This document shows, one piece after another, positions 63,425 through 64,000 of a DNA stretch of 64,000 nucleotides. The position numbers and the translations under genes were made by a program. Each line of letters starts with the position of its first letter. Within the stretch, counting starts at the first letter, position 1. The stretch is from assembly GCA_905178155.1 (NCBI GenBank), contig CAJINV010000004.1, forward strand, positions 2,122,391-2,186,390, in the 5' to 3' direction. Origin of the DNA: Amoebophrya sp. A120 (Eukaryota > Sar > Dinophyceae > Syndiniales > Amoebophryaceae). A model generated the notes under the pieces. It did not search any database and was not told the origin of the DNA. It saw nothing but the letters and a program-made list of their open reading frames with translations.

Positions 63425-64000
63425 GGGTGGCTAGTGTCCGCGAGGGGGATTCGCGCCTTCAAGTTGTTGCAGGCATCGACTGTTTTCTGTTCGTCGAATT
63501 TGATGAACTGCGGGTCCAACGGCATGTCCAGGGATTTTGCAGTCTTCATCTCCGCCATGGTCATGAGCACACCCCGCTTGGTGCAATACAGTTTCTTCTT
63601 GTGCTCGTTCTCGATCGCACCGATCTCCTTGTATTGCTCTTCCTGCACAAGCTTCCAAAAATCCGGCGCAAGCTGGGCCTCCTTGTTGAGATCGTCGCGC
63701 ACAGAAGTGCAGAAGATGTTGCTCGCATCCCTCACGTGGGAGAACTTACAATGGCGGTGGAGATACAGGCGCGTTCCGTTAAGGTGCGCCCCGCAGGCCG
63801 GCACGTAGCGCTGGTCGAACTCCTCTGCAATCGGTTTCTTGCGCTCCTTGTCCTCGTAGAGCCTGTACGCTTTCAATCCTCCGCCCTTCGTTGAAGCCCG
63901 GTGCGCCATGAAGAGCCCGTGCGGGTTGTACACCTCCCAGTCGAACATCTGTTCCCATGGAAACGGGATTGAATGGCCCTCAGGGGATTTGTAGGTCCAT
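63352..64000 (-). CDS. Open frame running off the window edge, with CCCH-like zinc finger (partial)
   Basis: Open from the window edge to a TGA at 63352, so its N-terminus lies outside. Motifs: WEVYNPHGLFMAHR, then CGAHLNGTRLYLHRHCKFSH, a Cys/His cluster like a CCCH zinc finger. Lys/Glu-rich helices follow (WKLVQEEQYKEIGAIEN). It overlaps the 2253-codon frame by 73 bases in the -1 register. The downstream frame lacks a nearby ATG, so the two are probably one product made by frameshifting, or one gene broken by a frameshift. Confidence 0.6.
   Translation of the reverse strand, partial: WTYKSPEGHSIPFPWEQMFDWEVYNPHGLFMAHRASTKGGGLKAYRLYEDKERKKPIAEEFDQRYVPACGAHLNGTRLYLHRHCKFSHVRDASNIFCTSVRDDLNKEAQLAPDFWKLVQEEQYKEIGAIENEHKKKLYCTKRGVLMTMAEMKTAKSLDMPLDPQFIKFDEQKTVDACNNLKARIPLADTSHPWDGAAKRVNKFSIKKSYFQLAQC

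Noticed and set aside
37757-64000. Endogenous copy of a giant positive-strand RNA virus (polyprotein, helicase, frameshift)
   Set aside because: Retropepsin, Ty3-type RT, RNase H and integrase-like domains are present and no RNA-dependent RNA polymerase motif was seen, so a retroelement explains it better.
1-64000. tRNA, rRNA or other structured RNA genes
   Set aside because: No tRNA-like cloverleaf with conserved TTCGA-type loops or rRNA core sequence was recognised. Hairpins at 33.6-36 kb do not resemble known RNA families.

Overview
The window looks like nuclear DNA of a protist of the dinoflagellate lineage; a syndinian parasite such as Amoebophrya fits best. This is an inference from four things seen here: every gene I can support lies on the minus strand; coding exons are cut by dozens of short transposon-like introns ('introners') with terminal inverted repeats; some genes keep ordinary GT-AG introns as well; and AATAAAG sits on or next to several stop codons. 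No rRNA, tRNA or CRISPR was seen.

Layout. Positions 1-33,000 hold a one-way array of eukaryotic genes: a small helical protein (526-1950); two related secreted, membrane-anchored proteins (2746-5143 and 6957-9201); a METTL21-type protein methyltransferase (10310-12189); a low-complexity protein (12346-13479); a large secreted or surface protein of about 890 residues cut by 18 introners (14663-22341); a glycosyltransferase-like protein cut by 15 (23099-28436); and a 735-residue secretory-pathway protein cut by 6 (28874-32739). I mapped 50 introners by eye. They begin TA and end TA, mostly lie between 5-bp target-site duplications, and fall into about eight terminal-repeat families. In every case, removing the element plus one duplication copy restores a single open reading frame.

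Positions 33,500-36,700 are GC-rich and apparently non-coding: a dense cluster of perfect palindromes, an array of about 22-bp units and an array of about 35-bp units. Some of its short words also occur inside introners.

Positions 37,757 to the window end carry a giant element or gene block of more than 26 kb, all on the minus strand and free of introners. Its coding order is: an open frame running off the window edge with a CCCH-like zinc finger; a 2253-codon frame with acidic repeats, an Upf1-like SF1 helicase, a DUF4326-like domain and a NADAR domain; a 4272-codon frame with a dual-specificity phosphatase, an apurinic-type endonuclease, reverse transcriptase palm/thumb plus RNase H, an integrase-like domain, a retropepsin and, at its very end, the missing N-terminal half of the reverse transcriptase; then a CCCH-like protein, a 384-residue protein, a tiny protein and a 798-residue coiled-coil protein. 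The reverse transcriptase is thus split and circularly permuted. The three large frames are each offset by -1. I regard this block as the best candidate for an undescribed system: a giant composite retroelement or retroelement-derived replicon.
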